A DNA stretch of 64,000 nt from Sinotaia quadrata. Its lineage: Eukaryota > Mollusca > Gastropoda > Architaenioglossa > Viviparidae. Position 1 is the stretch's first letter; each line of letters opens with the position of its first letter. The position numbers were made by a program, and so were the translations under genes. Shown here piece by piece: positions 21,656-35,485 of this stretch. Below the pieces are notes generated by a model. That model saw only the letters and a list, made by a program, of their open reading frames with translations. It made no database searches and had not been told where the DNA came from. The DNA lies in assembly GCA_028829895.1 (NCBI GenBank), contig CM054182.1, positions 33,402,879-33,466,878 on the forward strand, in the 5' to 3' direction.

Positions 21656-22669
21656 TTGGTATCTTATTCTTATGGTACCCGTGTTCAGACACTTTTATGT
21701 TATTATCACAGAATATTGTACCTAGGCAGTTTCAAATTATATTAGTGCCACTGACGTTTTGGTCCCTGGCAGGTTACTTATAGACATCCCGGATACTTGC
21801 ACACACTTACTTGTTACTCATAGTTACTAATGCCATTATATATATATATACTTAATGCCAAATAATTATGGTACGTAACAATCTGGCGGTTAGCAGTCAT
21901 ACTATCATACCTCGTTTATATGTTACTGATATTGACATTCAATTACCAATAAATCTGGCACCGTTTAGACTTTAGAGCCATACTAATACGAAATTGTGGT
22001 TTAGCGACATTCTGATACCTAGAAATCTGGTACCGTTTGGAGCCATACTAAGATACTAATACGAAATTGTGGATTAGCAACATTGTGGTACCTAGTCATA
22101 TGATGAGATATAGTTATCAGCTGTTAATAATATAATAATAATGCATGTACTCTTACACATTAATTATTTGAGATTTTTAATTGTTTGTTTAGCAGTAACT
22201 TAAACTTGATGCCTAGAGCACTTAAAAAACGAAATATGTGTATTATTCAGACATTTATTTCCTGATAGATTGGTACCATCATACTCGTACGCTTATATAC
22301 ATACTTAAACTTATTGAGTCGAGAACGGTTTTACAGCTTGTATTCACGTGATTTAGTGTCGTTAGACGCACAGCACTGGACATGCTAATTAGTGTTGCTG
22401 CTTGGAATCGTTGCAGATGTAATGGTAAAGTAACTTATTTGTCAGGGCTGTAGTAGTTCACTAATCGCAGTAATAAATGACAAGCATTGAACACACTGCT
22501 TGGAGAACGCTTAAATTCTTTCGCTGACATTAAGCAATGTAGATCCCTGCCATCAGGAATGTTGAAATGCGGATACAGCTGGTCTCACTAGGCCACTGCT
22601 ATTTCTGGTGTGCTGTATAGTTGTAATGCACTTGTCTCGAACCTTACTTAGTTATATGCAGTGCGGGCA
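21656..22669. other. Unique sequence with a two-copy block
   Basis: GGAGCCATACTAAGATACT / AGAGCCATACTAATACGAAATTG phrases recur near 21974 and 22038. I see no gene. Confidence 0.5.
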
Positions 22670-23446
22670 GTTAAGTGTGACAAGTACTAGTGTAGTTTGA
22701 ATGGCAGTCTCTGGTTAAGTGTGACAAGTACAAGTACTAGTGTAGTTTGAATGGCAGTCTCAAGTTAAGTGTGACAAGTACAAGTACTAGTGTAGTTTGA
22801 ATGGCAGTCTCAAGTTAAGTGTGACAAGTACTAGTGTAGTTTGAATGGCAGTCTCAAGTTAAGTGTGACAAGTACTAGTGTAGTTTGAATGGCAGTCTCA
22901 AGTTAAGTGTGACAAGTACTAGTGTAGTTTGAATGGCAGTCTCAAGTTAAGTGTGACAAGTACTAGTGTAGTTTGAATGGCAGTCTCTAGTTAAGTGTGA
23001 CAGGTACTAGTGTAGTTTGAACGGCAGTCTCTAGTTAAGTGTGACAAGTACAAGTACTAGTGTAATTTGAATGGCAGTCTCTAGTTAAGTGTGACAAGTA
23101 CTAGTGTAGTTTGAACGGCAGTCTCTAGTTAAGTGTGAAAAGTACTAGTGTAGTTTGAATGGCAGTCTCTAGTTAAGTGTGACAAGTACTAGTGTAGTTT
23201 GAACGGCAGTCTCTAGTTAAGTGTGACAAGTACTAGTGTAGTTTGAATGGCAATCTCTAGTTAAGTGTGACAAGTACTAGTGTAGTTTGAATGGCAATCT
23301 CTAGTTAAGTGTGACAAGTACTAGTGTAGTTTGAATGGCAATCTCTAGTTAAGTGTGACAAGTACAAGTACTAGTGTAATTTGAATGGCAGTCTCTAGTT
23401 AAGTGTGACAAGTACAAGTACTAGTGTAGTTTGAATGGCAGTCTCA
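22670..23446. repeat. Minisatellite, 44-bp and 50-bp units, about 17 copies
   Basis: The unit is GTTAAGTGTGACAAGTACTA plus GTGTAGTTTGAATGGCAGTC and TCTA or TCAA. Some units have an extra ACAAGT, giving 50 bp. Units ending TCAA occur mostly on the left and TCTA on the right. Confidence 0.96.
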
Positions 23447-25339
23447 ATCAGGCAAATGACATTGTACATGGAGACCAGAAAGGATGAAAATTCCATCTTT
23501 CCGGTAAGATGTAGGCCACATGCCACAGTTCATAAGCGTCACAGTGTGCATATAGTTAAGCTATTCAGAAGTGGAACAACGGCATAGAAGTTCATTCTAA
23601 AAAAAAAATAAGTGGAAGGTGGAAGGAGAGTTAAACACAAACTGAACATCCCGTGTACCATACATACTGACAAACAACAAAAATACCCCATACCCCTCCC
23701 ACATATGCTCTCTCTCACTCATTGGCGCGCGCACACACACGTGATAGAAAAATGAAGAGAATATTGAAATGAATATTTTTATTGTCTTAGGTAATAAATA
23801 CCTACAAAATAACTGGTCATTTAGAAAGAACTTAACTTCAGTATAATTTCGGGCATCGGAGTGAAAGCTTTCTTCTCCCAACAACTGTGAAATTTGCGAT
23901 TTCTTGATCAAAAGGTCATTTTAGCGGTAAACATATAACCTAAATAAGTACTTAATACTTCTGGCTCTTTGTTATCAATCCTGTCTTTCAGATCTTTTAT
24001 CAGGTAGGTGGATGGAGGTAGGGAGAGGCTTAAACTTGTCTGCTAAACTCCAGACTACTTGGCAATGCAAACTCTGACATAAATAGATGAGATCTTTTGA
24101 TAAACAAACAATCTTTAAATTGTAATCCTATTTCTGTGTTGATAAATTTTACTATCTGCATCACAGTGCGCACGTATATTGGTTTTATTTTGTTGCTTTA
24201 AAATGTGTATTACGTTTTTAATTGATAGAAAATACATAGCGACGTATGTAATTAATATTGTATTTTATGTTGTATAAATGTGATTAATTGTTTTAATATG
24301 TATACTAACAAGTTTTGAATGAAAACATATATTGACAGAATTTGTTGCTAGTTTTAAAATATAGATTTAATTGAGTTTTAAAATATATACTGATGGACTT
24401 AACTGATTGTTCTAAAGCGTACTATGACAGATTTATTTCATAGTTTTAAAATTTATATTCACATGCTTACCTGATTTTTTTCTAAAAAAAAAAAAAATTC
24501 TAAACTTTTAAAAAATTAGTAAATTTAAAATGTATATTGCAAGACAAACTTACTATATTTCAAGTGTATATTACTTACATTAATTTCTAGTTTAAAACTA
24601 TAAATTGCCAGACTTCATTTATAGTTTAAACATATATATCGTCAATCTTAATTAATAACTTTGAAACATTTTTTTACCAGACTTAATTGATAGATTTTAA
24701 ACATCTATTTACAAGACTCAATTGTAGTTCTAAAGCATCTGTTTACAAGATTTAATTATAGTTTTAAAGCGTATAGTGTCAAGATTTAATTTATAGTTTT
24801 AAAGCGTCCTTTTACAAAGACTTAATTGATCGTTTTTAGATTATACGAAAACCTGCTTGTAATTAAAATTGACTAATTTGACGTGGACTATATATATATC
24901 TAGCAGTTTTCTTCTTTGAACGGCTCAAAGAATGATTGTGATTTGTTAATGCTTTATAAATTTCGCCTCATGAACAGAACGTTATTTTTGCAACTCTAAG
25001 CTCTAGATACTCTGTCGGCAAGTAATGACTTCTGTGTTCTTGTGTGTTACAAACTGTTCTTAACCAGAACTATTGTCGTGCAAAGATTTAATTATGTTCT
25101 GAAACTAACGAGTAACATATATAATTGAGTCCGGAATTGTACTTCTATATTTTTTATTTTATATGGGTTTGGGGTGTGCAAGACAGCTAGTTGAAGAGAT
25201 ATATCACCAACAACAACCAAAAGACTTAGGAGACGTTCACTATTCTTTTATGTTCCCCGCAAAAAACAACAACAACAAAAATCTTCTCTCCCTTTCCTCC
25301 TTACGGTGTTTGTCTGGGTCAGCCTGACTTTAAACCGTC
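23447..25339. other. Unique, very AT-rich sequence
   Basis: From about 24330 to 24840 a faint AGTTTTAAAATATATA / GACTTAATTGAT theme recurs every 45-60 bp, probably an ancient decayed array. I see no gene. The 104-codon minus frame at 23597-23911 has no recognisable domain. Confidence 0.45.
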
Positions 25340-26130
25340 TATTAGTTTGTTTTAAAATCACGAAGTCAGGTCTGTAATGTAAGATCTCTTTTTAATCACA
25401 ACTCATTGTCCTTTGTCCTTAAAATATAGTTTGCAAGCGAAGGTTTAATCACAGTGACTGTCTTGTCTGTAAATAAGATCTAATTTTAATCACAGTAACT
25501 GTCTTGTCTGTAAATAAGATCTAATTTTTAATCACAGTGACTTTTCTATAAATTAAGATCTAGATGATAGTGACTGTCTTGTCAGTAAATGAAGATATAG
25601 TTTTAATCACAGTGACCGTCTTGTCTTTAAAGCAAAATCTCGTGTTAGAGTCACGAAGTAACAGTTCCGTCTATAAAGTAAGATTACGTGTGAGTAACAA
25701 AGTGACATTACCATCTGTGAGGTACAATCTCGTGTTAGAGTCACGAAGTAACAGTCCCGTCCTTAAAATAAGATTACGTGTGAGTAACAAAGTGAAATTC
25801 CCACCTGGGAGGTAAAATATCGTTTTAAAGTCACGAAGTGGCTGTCCCACTTGTTTATTAAGATCTTGTTTTAAAGTTACAAAAATGGATGTTTCGATTG
25901 TAAAGTTTTAAAGTCACCAAGTAACAGTCCCGTCACTATTTTAAGATATCCTTTTAAACTCACAAAGTTCTGTCTGTATATTAAGATATCTTTTTTAAAA
26001 TCACAAAGTTCTGTGTATATATATATTAAGATATCTTTTTAAGGTCTCAAATTACCATCCGGCTTGTAAATAAAGATCTCCTTTTGAAATCACAAAGTTA
26101 CTATCACGTCTGTAATCTAATACCTCAAAT
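25340..26130. repeat. Old, degenerate tandem repeat, about 45-50-bp unit
   Basis: Phrases of the form TTTTAATCACAGTGACTGTC, TTGTCTGTAAATAAGATCT and AGTCACGAAGTAACAG recur throughout. A 91-bp two-unit block at about 25645-25735 is repeated at 25735-25825 with few changes, a secondary duplication inside the older array. Confidence 0.8.
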
Positions 26131-26189
26131 GAAGCTGGTATAGAAACTAAAAATTACTATCCTTATGTAAAGGAATGTGTCGCTTTAAA

Positions 26190-26640
26190 GCTTAGTGAGT
26201 AAATATGGACTTTGATCTAAAATGTTATTGTCATAATACTTTTCTTGACTTTGAACTAAAATCTTGTTGTACATGAATAATGCTTGCCTTAGCTTTGAAC
26301 TAAAATCTTGTTGTACATGAATAATGCCTGCCTTAGCTTTAAACTAAAATCTTGTTGTACATGAATAATGCCTGCCTTAGCTTTAAACTAAAATCTTGTT
26401 GTACATGAATAATGCCTGCCTTAGCTTTAAACTAAAATCTTGTTGTACATGAATAATGCTTGCCTTAGCTTTAAACTAAAATCTCGACGTCTGCGAATAA
26501 TGTCTGTACAATGAATGTTTACGCCGGCTTTAAACTGAAATCTCATTGTACATAAATAATGTCTGTCTTGGCTTGGAACTGAAATCTCGTTGTACACGAA
26601 CAAAGCATTCCTTATCTTGAATTTAAATGCCATTTTAAAG
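26190..26640. repeat. Minisatellite, about 45-bp unit, 9 copies
   Basis: AACTAAAATCTTGTTGTACA followed by TGAATAATGCCTGCCTTAGC. The middle five copies are almost identical and the outer ones diverged, the usual pattern of core homogenisation. Confidence 0.93.
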
Positions 26641-26774
26641 GCAGGTCGAACAAAATCCCGTTTTAAAGGTTGACACCTATCGTCTGGGCTCTGAATATAA
26701 AATAACTTTTTAAATGCCCCAAAACAGAGCGCGAAAGGGTTTTACAGTTGAATAAAATCCACTTTGAAAGAAGA

Positions 26775-26905
26775 CACATGACTACATAGTCTGGACTACA
26801 TAGCTATTCAAACTGGACTACATTTCTACCCAGCCTAGGTTACCCCGATTTTCAATCTAGCTACACAGCTACTGAATCTGGGCTACATAGCTACGAGTCT
26901 GGCCT
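26775..26905. repeat. Degenerate short repeat around CTACATAGC
   Basis: CTGGACTACATAGCTA and related phrases recur about six times with variable spacing. Confidence 0.7.
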
Positions 26906-27109
26906 CTGAACTATTATTGTCTTATTAAGGGCACGCGCTGTCTTAGCAAATTTTACCATATTGCCTCCAGTCTGCTCTTAACTGTTTTCACTTTCTATCA
27001 ACTCAAGTGTTCGAAATGAGAAACCAAACCAGTAGTGTGATTATTAAAAGTCAAATATAGATAAGGCGTGAGTTTATTTCATCACTTCGACTTGACAAGT
27101 AGAATCTTA

Positions 27110-27860
27110 GAAAGACAAGAAATTGTAGAATGTAGAGAGAGAGGTCGGCTATAGAGAGGGAGAAATAAAGAGAGATGGGAGAAGACAAAGAGAGAGGGTA
27201 TGTGGAGGAAGATATAGAGTAGAGAGATAGACAGAGACTTAAATGGAAAAGACATCGAATATGTAGAGAGGGGGAGGGAGAGAAAGTTTTTAAAGAGATT
27301 AAAATATATTTTATAGAGATATGTAGAGAGGGGGGAGGAATGTTTATATAGAGATCGAATATAGAGATATGTAGAGAGGAGGGAGGAAGTTTATAAAGTG
27401 ATCGAATGTAGAGATATGTAGAGAGTGGGGGGAGGAAGTTTATAACGAGATGTATATAGTGAAAAGGTTGAGAGCAGGGTAAGAGAAGGGGGTAGAAAGA
27501 GAGGGACAGAGAAAATGTGAGTGACTGAAAGACATAGAAAGGGAAAGATTGGGGTCAGTTTAAAGAAGCAGAGAGAAAGAGAGAGGGAAAGAAATGGAAA
27601 GAGTGGGATACAGTTTGAAGAAGCAGAGAGAAAGTGAGTGAGGGAAAGACAGAGAAAGGGAAAGAGTGGGGTCACGTTAAAGAAGCAGAGAGAAAGAGTG
27701 AGGGAAAGACAGAAAAAAGGGAAAGAGTGAGGTCAATTTAAAGAAGCAGAGAGAAAGAGTGAGGGAAAGAAAGAGAAAGAGAGTGAAAGGGTGATTGAAG
27801 AAAAGAGAGTTAAGTAAAAGAGAGAGAGAGAGGAGCAGGGAGTCAGCGTGAGAGAAATGG
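27110..27860. repeat. Purine-rich tract with nested tandem repeats
   Basis: About 750 bp strongly biased to A and G on the plus strand. The left part repeats AGATATGTAGAGAGGGGGGA (four copies). The right part repeats a roughly 58-bp unit with GTTTAAAGAAGCAGAGAGAA and GGGAAAGACAGAGAAAGGGA (four copies). Minus-strand leucine/serine/phenylalanine-rich frames here are low-complexity artefacts. Confidence 0.92.
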
Positions 27861-27949
27861 ACCGCTATTCCAGGGCCAAGCGCTTTGAGTGATCGAAAGG
27901 AAAAAAATGTACATGTAAAATTCATTTGGGAATAAATCAGACTTAAGTT

Positions 27950-28100
27950 ACTGCAAGTTTCTACGAACAACTTTGCTGGAATTAATGAAGGACAACTTTG
28001 TAGAACTTTGGTGGGATTAATAAAGGACAACTACGTACAACTTTGCTGGGATTAATGAAGGACCACTTTATACAACTTTGCTGAAATTAATGAAGGACAC
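27950..28100. repeat. Minisatellite, about 42-bp unit, 4 copies
   Basis: CAACTTTGCTGGAATTAATG followed by AAGGACAACTTTGTA recurs with small changes. Confidence 0.88.
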
Positions 28101-29770
28101 GGAAAATAAGCAGGAAATAAAATTTAGCAGGACACTGAAAAAGCAATACATTATTTTGTAAGACTTACAAAAGAACAGAAACAAAAAAACAAAAGCAACA
28201 ATAAAATATACCAACTTCCCATATAAAGATAGTTGCTGCACTGATTTACTTTTATTCAAAAAAGAAAAGAAGAATGCATAAATAAATAAATAACCCTGAA
28301 AAGTCGGAGTCACACAAGAGGAAATATTACCTGCTTGTCAGTTTCTTGGCGTGTCATTGTGCCCGTCCTTTTCTTGCAACAGTATCCATCATGATAATCT
28401 TGTTAGAGGACAGGTTTACCTAGTTTTTCTTCCTTCCTTTCCCGCCCCCCCCCCCCCCTTCAAGGTCCTTGTGTCATTTTGCTACGTGCATGTTCTCTCT
28501 CTTTTGTTGACGTCATCTTTGCACTAAAGAATAAAGAATGCATTTCCTTAAGTGTCAGTAGTGGGGTGGTCTAGATTTTAATTTTAATTTCTTTTCGTTT
28601 GTTTACCACTGATCTTAACGTTTCTGTTTGTACAGAAACAAAATAGCGTAGTATCATGCTCTTTCCTGTATTCTGGGTAATTTTTTATGGCTCATAGTTT
28701 CAACTTTATCTTCTAAGGCCTTTTGGCGGTAGGAGAGAGATTTTGATACCCCAAACATAATTTTGGTTACTGTAATTTCAAAAGACAACAATACATACTG
28801 CCATTTTTTGTGTAATGACAGAATATCGTCTGCTTAATTTGGTTGATTTACTTCGACATTCTCGTAAAATGACACGTGACCCCATTCTTGGCAAACCGTG
28901 TAGATACAAAATGTTTAGAAGGAACGAGAAGTAGCTGACAATGAGAGAATTTTGCAAAATTTACAAAACACCTTTAAAATATCAAACACAAACCACCACC
29001 ACAACAACCCCCCCCCACACACTAACACAACTGTTCTGAAGCAATTCGCACACTAAGCATTATTCGATCGATCGTTGACTCGAAAGATCGACTTCTGTTC
29101 ACTGTGGAAAATGGCTGACATATTTCTTAGTTATTTCCCCTATTTCTGACGTCAGGCCGTTTCATGTGATAGGGATCCCATTTCTTAGAAGACATTTTGA
29201 ACCGTAATCGTAATCATAAATAAAATCATTGCATTTCGATCTTACTCTTTCATTTCAGCTTTTAAGCTACTGAGTCATGTGTTGCCGCTCACATTTAAAT
29301 ATCATCATTACATTACATTTATATGAGTCATCTGAACATGGACACTTTATACAGCTCAGGTAAATAGTGTATTAAAATAAATACTTTACTTCAGCAATAT
29401 CCAATTAGAATGTTCGTAAAAATTAAAATAAACATGCATGCACGCATTAGGAATTTAGGAATTATAGGATCGGGAATGCCACAACAAACATGTGAAATAC
29501 ATTAAACCTATATTCACGAGGAGAACCAACTCATGCACTCCTTTTGCTTAAAGATCTGAAAGATATCTTTTTATCTGATCCACGTCTGTGATCGTGAAGA
29601 AAATACTACTAAATTTTAAATTGCCCTTAAACTGTAACTGTTTCTTGATTATAAGGTCGTACGCACTGTTTAACAAAAGTCAGCTGGAACCTGCTCAGCA
29701 GACTGACACATTATAAAATACATACTACAGCGTACTGTTGATACTAAAAGCTTGTATTAAGATTTGACAC
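28101..29770. other. Unique sequence with two CRE palindromes and homopolymers
   Basis: Poly-C near 28443-28458; perfect TGACGTCA at 28508-28515 and 29147-29154. I see no gene or mobile element. Confidence 0.5.
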
Positions 29771-29784
29771 TTACGTGTGTTCTC

Positions 29785-29965
29785 ACTCACATACAAGCAT
29801 AAACACATGCATACACAAATCAACACACACAACCACATATATAATCACACGCTTGGACCATATACACGCGCGCATGCACGCACACATACACAAGTTCGCG
29901 CACATACATGCGCAAAGATACAAGCACATGTTCGCACACACGCGCATACAATAACATCCACACAC
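29785..29965. repeat. Imperfect CA/CG-rich simple repeat
   Basis: ACACACAAATCAACACACAC-like alternating sequence interspersed with GCGCATGCACGC. It is alternating purine-pyrimidine and so Z-DNA-prone. It yields low-complexity histidine/threonine frames. Confidence 0.75.
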
Positions 29966-30039
29966 AGAATTTTAGTTATCGTGTTATTTGCCTATACTGA
30001 TATAATGGAGATGCATAATTTGTTTCAGACTTAACACTG

Positions 30040-30714
30040 GAGAGAGTTACATTCACTTCATCCGAGACAAACACTGGAAGTTTAAAGTCTTGTAACCCCC
30101 ATCTCTCTGATCAAGCTGACAAAGCTTTATCTTTGACAAACCTTGACAGCTTAAGATCTTGTTATTTCCAGCCTTCTTATCAAGTTGACAAAGGTTTCAA
30201 GGGTAAGTGGCACAGACTTTCTGCGCATTTTTGTTTAAATAAAGGGAAATAACTTTAGAGACGTTGATGGGATGCGTGACGTGTGTGCGTGTGCGTTTTA
30301 TTTTAATTGGATAGCAAAGAAAGACATTTACTTTTTATTCTTATACTAGTTGATCTAAAATACTGCTAATACGTAACAATGACAATTGCCAAGTGTTTTG
30401 GTCCAATCTCGTGCCTACTTTCTGGCTGTAATACTCACTCTTTCGACCCTTGCTGACCATGTCTTAGATAAGCAATCCCTTCCCCTTACCACATACTTCC
30501 TTGTTTGTTGTAAATTTTTTTGTATTTTAAATTTTGAAGTATAAAACCAATTATATGTTCACAAGAAGTGTTGCCTAAAGAAAAATCAACATTTAGATAT
30601 AATCGGCTTGTATTTTTTGTTGGTAGTTTTAGTTGTATTTTAATTGTGATTTCGAATTTAAGATAGTTATTTGAGAGTCAGGAACAATCCACGAACATTG
30701 TTAACCTGCACTCA
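30040..30714. other. Unique sequence with small duplications
   Basis: A weak two-copy block around GACAAAGCTTTATCTTTGAC (about 30116-30190), and AAAGGGAAATAACTTTAG near 30241, a short motif I associate loosely with molluscan dispersed repeats. I see no gene. Confidence 0.4.
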
Positions 30715-31095
30715 CCAGTGGTCGTTGCATAGTATAAGCCCAGTTTTCTGGATACAGTCTCTGGTGATAGGCTTGTGAACATTTCTTGCATGGTGCTTGT
30801 TAGTCTAGTCTTCCGGCTACAATCTTTGGTGATTGATTTGTGAGCACGCTTTTTCAGGATACAGCCTTTGATGATTGATTTGTGAAAACTCTTGTTGCAT
30901 AGTATAAGCCCAGTTTTCCTGTTACTATTTCTGGCTATTGTCCTGCAAATATTCTTGTTCCATAGTATAAACTCAGTACCCGGCTACAATCTTTGGTTTG
31001 TGAACACCTTTTGCATAGAACAGTCAAGTTTCCGGACTGCATTCTCAGGTGTATGACTTGTGGTCACTCATGTTCTATAGTAAACCCCCTTTCTC
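30715..31095. repeat. Degenerate tandem repeat, about 65-70-bp unit, about 6 copies
   Basis: GCATAGTATAAGCCCAGTTT, then TCTGGCTACAATCTTTGGTG and ATTGATTTGTGAACA variants. The copies are highly diverged. Confidence 0.8.
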
Positions 31096-31189
31096 TGATT
31101 GATGTAGTCTCCAGTGTTGTCGTTAATAGTGAGCTAGTGATTTGGTCGTGACAGTATTTTTTTTTTTATTCTAAAGGTGTCTTTTGTTG

Positions 31190-31580
31190 ACAGGTTTGTA
31201 AGAATATTAGCTGGTATAGTTTGTTTGACTAGTATACCAGCATATCAGCTGTACCTAGTTTGCTGACAGGTATGCTAACATATTAGCAGTACCTAGTTTG
31301 TTGACAGGTATGCTACTTGCTAGCTTGTTAGCTGTCCCTAGTTTGATGACAGGTATGTAGCATGTTAGCTGTGCTTAGTTTGTTGACAGGTATGCTAGCA
31401 TGTTAGCTTTACCTAGTTTATTGATAGGTAAGGCAGCATATTAGCTGTGCTTAGTTTCTTGACAGGTATGCTAGCATATTAGGTATACCTAACATGTTGA
31501 TAGGTATGCTTGCATGTTAGCTGTGCCTAATTTGTTTGACAAGTATGCTAGCATTTTAGGTATACCTAGTCTATTGACCT
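31190..31580. repeat. Minisatellite, about 42-bp unit, 9 copies
   Basis: CCTAGTTTGTTGACAGGTAT followed by GCTAGCATATTAGCTGT with moderate divergence. Confidence 0.9.
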
Positions 31581-32677
<1,097 letters not shown>

Positions 32678-32678
32678 T

Positions 32679-33935
32679 GTCACATAATGGCTTATGTAGC
32701 CCACACCCACCCCTCCTCTATAAATAGACTACACTAAAACCTACCTTCTAGAAAGACTGATGCTTATCCTCAGGCTGGGACCATACTATAATGTTCCAGA
32801 AAACTCACTAAACTAACCAATCAAAGTGAATAAATGTACCAGAACACCTGTAAATTATTAGTCACATGTAGCTGACAATTGAGGCAATATGTATTTAGGC
32901 TCACAATATTAACAAAGCATAATCATACTACTAACCAGTTATCAACACATGAGGAAATCATCCTCTGTACATATTACTGCCAAAGGTATGTGGTTTTGCT
33001 TGCCTAACTAATACTATATTCATATTATTCTCTCGACTTTAACTATATTTTATATTGTTGTATTTTGCTTACAGTATATTAAAATGTATAATGACTATGT
33101 AAGTACTGTAAGAGTGTTCTGTCAGAGTACACATGAGGACAATTTCTTAACCCATGTGTATTTTATTGGCAGATAGGCACTCTATCTGAGACTTTATCTG
33201 AGACATTGAGTTTTTGATGAGTGTAGTGCTGTGAAACAATGCCAGAACAGAACCACTTTATCCTGGATGCTGACTTTGATGAGTTTTGCACTGCAAGTAC
33301 ACCAGACAGAACAACGCACATGCCAAGGACCTGTTCAATCGGTCATGTAAGCATTTTCTAACGACATTCATTGGAACTGCACATCAGGTGTACCAAAAGT
33401 TATGTATTTATAAAGTCACAACCACACAGCTTCTGTCAAGATACAATAGAATTCACTCGAACTTAAATCAATATACTTTAAGAGTTCACTCAGAAATATT
33501 CAGTGTTCTCTTATAAACTCATTATAGTTCACTCATATGAATGAATCAAATAACTACACAGTGCCAAACAAACACACATGGTCGTGATTATGATACTTAA
33601 ATATATATACACTCTAATTATAACTGTTGAACTAATGCTGTAAGTAACCATGCAGTCTTATGTTATTTCTTGTTGATACTTAGATCACTGGTGTTAGCAT
33701 GACTCAAGCACATGTTACATGTTGTAGTCTGTCACTTGTATTTACTTACTATCCTGGTTGTATGTATCAGAGGGCTCGAGCTATCTTCTAGAACTATCAC
33801 ACTTCTATTCTACATTATCTATATTCATCGTTTTAACGCGTATGGCCAGCCAGAAGGTGTGTTTTGGGATTAGCCTAAGGTTACAGGCGGCCCAGGTGAT
33901 GGAGAATCAACATCTTGCCCATCTCCCAGCAAAAC

Positions 33936-33936
<1 letters not shown>
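32679..33936 (-). mobile_element. Dispersed repeat family, copy B (longest)
   Basis: On the minus strand the element runs from GTTTTGCTGGGAGATGGG (33936 side) to GGTGTGGGCTACATAAG and TTATGTGACA (32679 side). It aligns collinearly with copy C over its left part and copy A over its right part. It is bounded on one side by (TC)n(AC)n and on the other by (CA)n. The short plus-strand frames within it have no domain, so it is probably non-autonomous. Confidence 0.82.

Positions 33937-34012
<76 letters not shown>
33937..34012. repeat. Compound microsatellite (TC)n(AC)n
   Basis: About 26 TC units followed by about 12 AC units, immediately adjoining copy B of the dispersed family. Confidence 0.97.
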
Positions 34013-34013
<1 letters not shown>

Positions 34014-34242
34014 TCTCCACAGGTAGCTAGATCTATATTTTAGGGAAAGAAAAAAAACTTTTTTAGTTTAAAAATTTTACATACTGTCGACATACCTTAG
34101 TCTTATTGATTAGATTATCATTGACTGTAGCAGCTGTGCACAGAAGAGGTCTTGTCTAGGTTTCTAAAAATTACCTGGGATAACACAGTTCTTTTCTTTT
34201 CTTTCAGTTTCTTACTTGAGTATCAGTTTTATAGTGATAGTT

Positions 34243-34252
34243 CCCCCCCCCC

Positions 34253-34277
<25 letters not shown>
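34243..34277. repeat. Poly-C/poly-A homopolymer pair
   Basis: Ten C residues followed by about 25 A residues, then an A-rich AAAATAAAAAAATT continuation. Confidence 0.93.
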
Positions 34278-34288
<11 letters not shown>

Positions 34289-34648
34289 TAAAAAAATTAA
34301 TAAATAAAATTAAACACCTTTATATCACGAGTGTGTACGAAATCTCAGGTCAGTATCAGAAATAAATTAGGTCAGCGTTTAAGAATTATTGAAATAAATA
34401 GGGCTTCTCCCAACATTAGCAGTAACTGTGCATTTGGGGGGCATATAGTCGGGGAAGATATATTCACTGTTCCCATACAGAACCCCTAAACTTAATTCGA
34501 GGAAAGTTTTATGGCTGTAATACGGACTGGTTTGTTTGCACGTTTTTTTTTAAAGATGTTCTTCATGTATACGAACTGGTTTAAATTAGTTTCTACTTTA
34601 AAAAAAAATTGCATCAAGGCCAAATTGAGTTAGGTTTCTGTATGCATC
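34278..34648. other. Unique AT-rich sequence
   Basis: No repeat or gene signal apart from A/T runs. Confidence 0.5.
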
Positions 34649-34768
34649 AATGATCACTCTGACTGATACAATCAGTGATCACTCTGACTGATACAATCAG
34701 TGATCACTCTGATACAATCAGTGATCACTCTGACTGATACAATCAGTGATCACTCTGACTGATACAAT
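34649..34768. repeat. Minisatellite, 25-bp unit with palindromic core, 5 copies
   Basis: The unit is TGATCACTCTGACTGATACA plus ATCAG. Each junction forms AGTGATCACT, a perfect 10-bp palindrome. One unit lacks the GACT spacer. Confidence 0.95.
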
Positions 34769-35305
34769 TCAGGATGTGAGTGTGCGTGGGATGTTAATAC
34801 ATTAATAAGTTCCCCGTTGACTTTTAAAAAAAAGAGTTCAAGTTGATAAGCGGTTATATTTATGTACCAGAGGTAAGTGAAACATGTGCCATTTATTTAT
34901 TCACGTCATTTCTATCTGTTCTTTTAATATTCTGTTCAGTTCCCATTTGTGAATGTGTGTTTTCCTTGTTTGTTTCCTCCTAATTCTTCACAATCCATCT
35001 GCCACTACCAAACCATCTATCACCTCTATAGCTTGAAAACTTACACAAAAGCGTCAATTTAGACTGGACTTCAAAGATGAGCTTGATCAATTTTGCTGTA
35101 TCCACCCCCATTATCTTCATCAGCAAGTCACTGATTCATTCATGCACTGATCGCACGTCAACCCCGCTTCGCTTCTACCCCACTCTTTCACCCACCCCGA
35201 ATCCTAAACCGTTCTCTCTCTACTGCTGCAACGTGGCGAGAAGAAATCCTAGATTTATCATGGAGCACAATTTTAGTACTCACTGAATGTCACGATGAAC
35301 TTTGT
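34769..35305. other. Unique sequence
   Basis: The 69-codon plus-strand frame at 35077-35286 is proline/serine-rich and matches no family. I see no gene. Confidence 0.45.
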
Positions 35306-35485
35306 CATAGATATAGGAATGCAATCATTGTCAGTACGGACACAAAGCCATGAGATACATTGCCGATATGGACAAGGGGTCATGAGAAACATTGTCAGTA
35401 TATAGACGCAGACTGAGCCATGAGGCATATTGCTCTAAGGACAAAGAAAGCAATGAGGTACATTATCAGTATAGACACAAAAAAT
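35306..35485. repeat. Degenerate minisatellite, about 45-bp unit, 4 copies
   Basis: TATAGACACAAA and AGCCATGAGGTACATTG variants recur with substitutions and indels. Confidence 0.78.
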
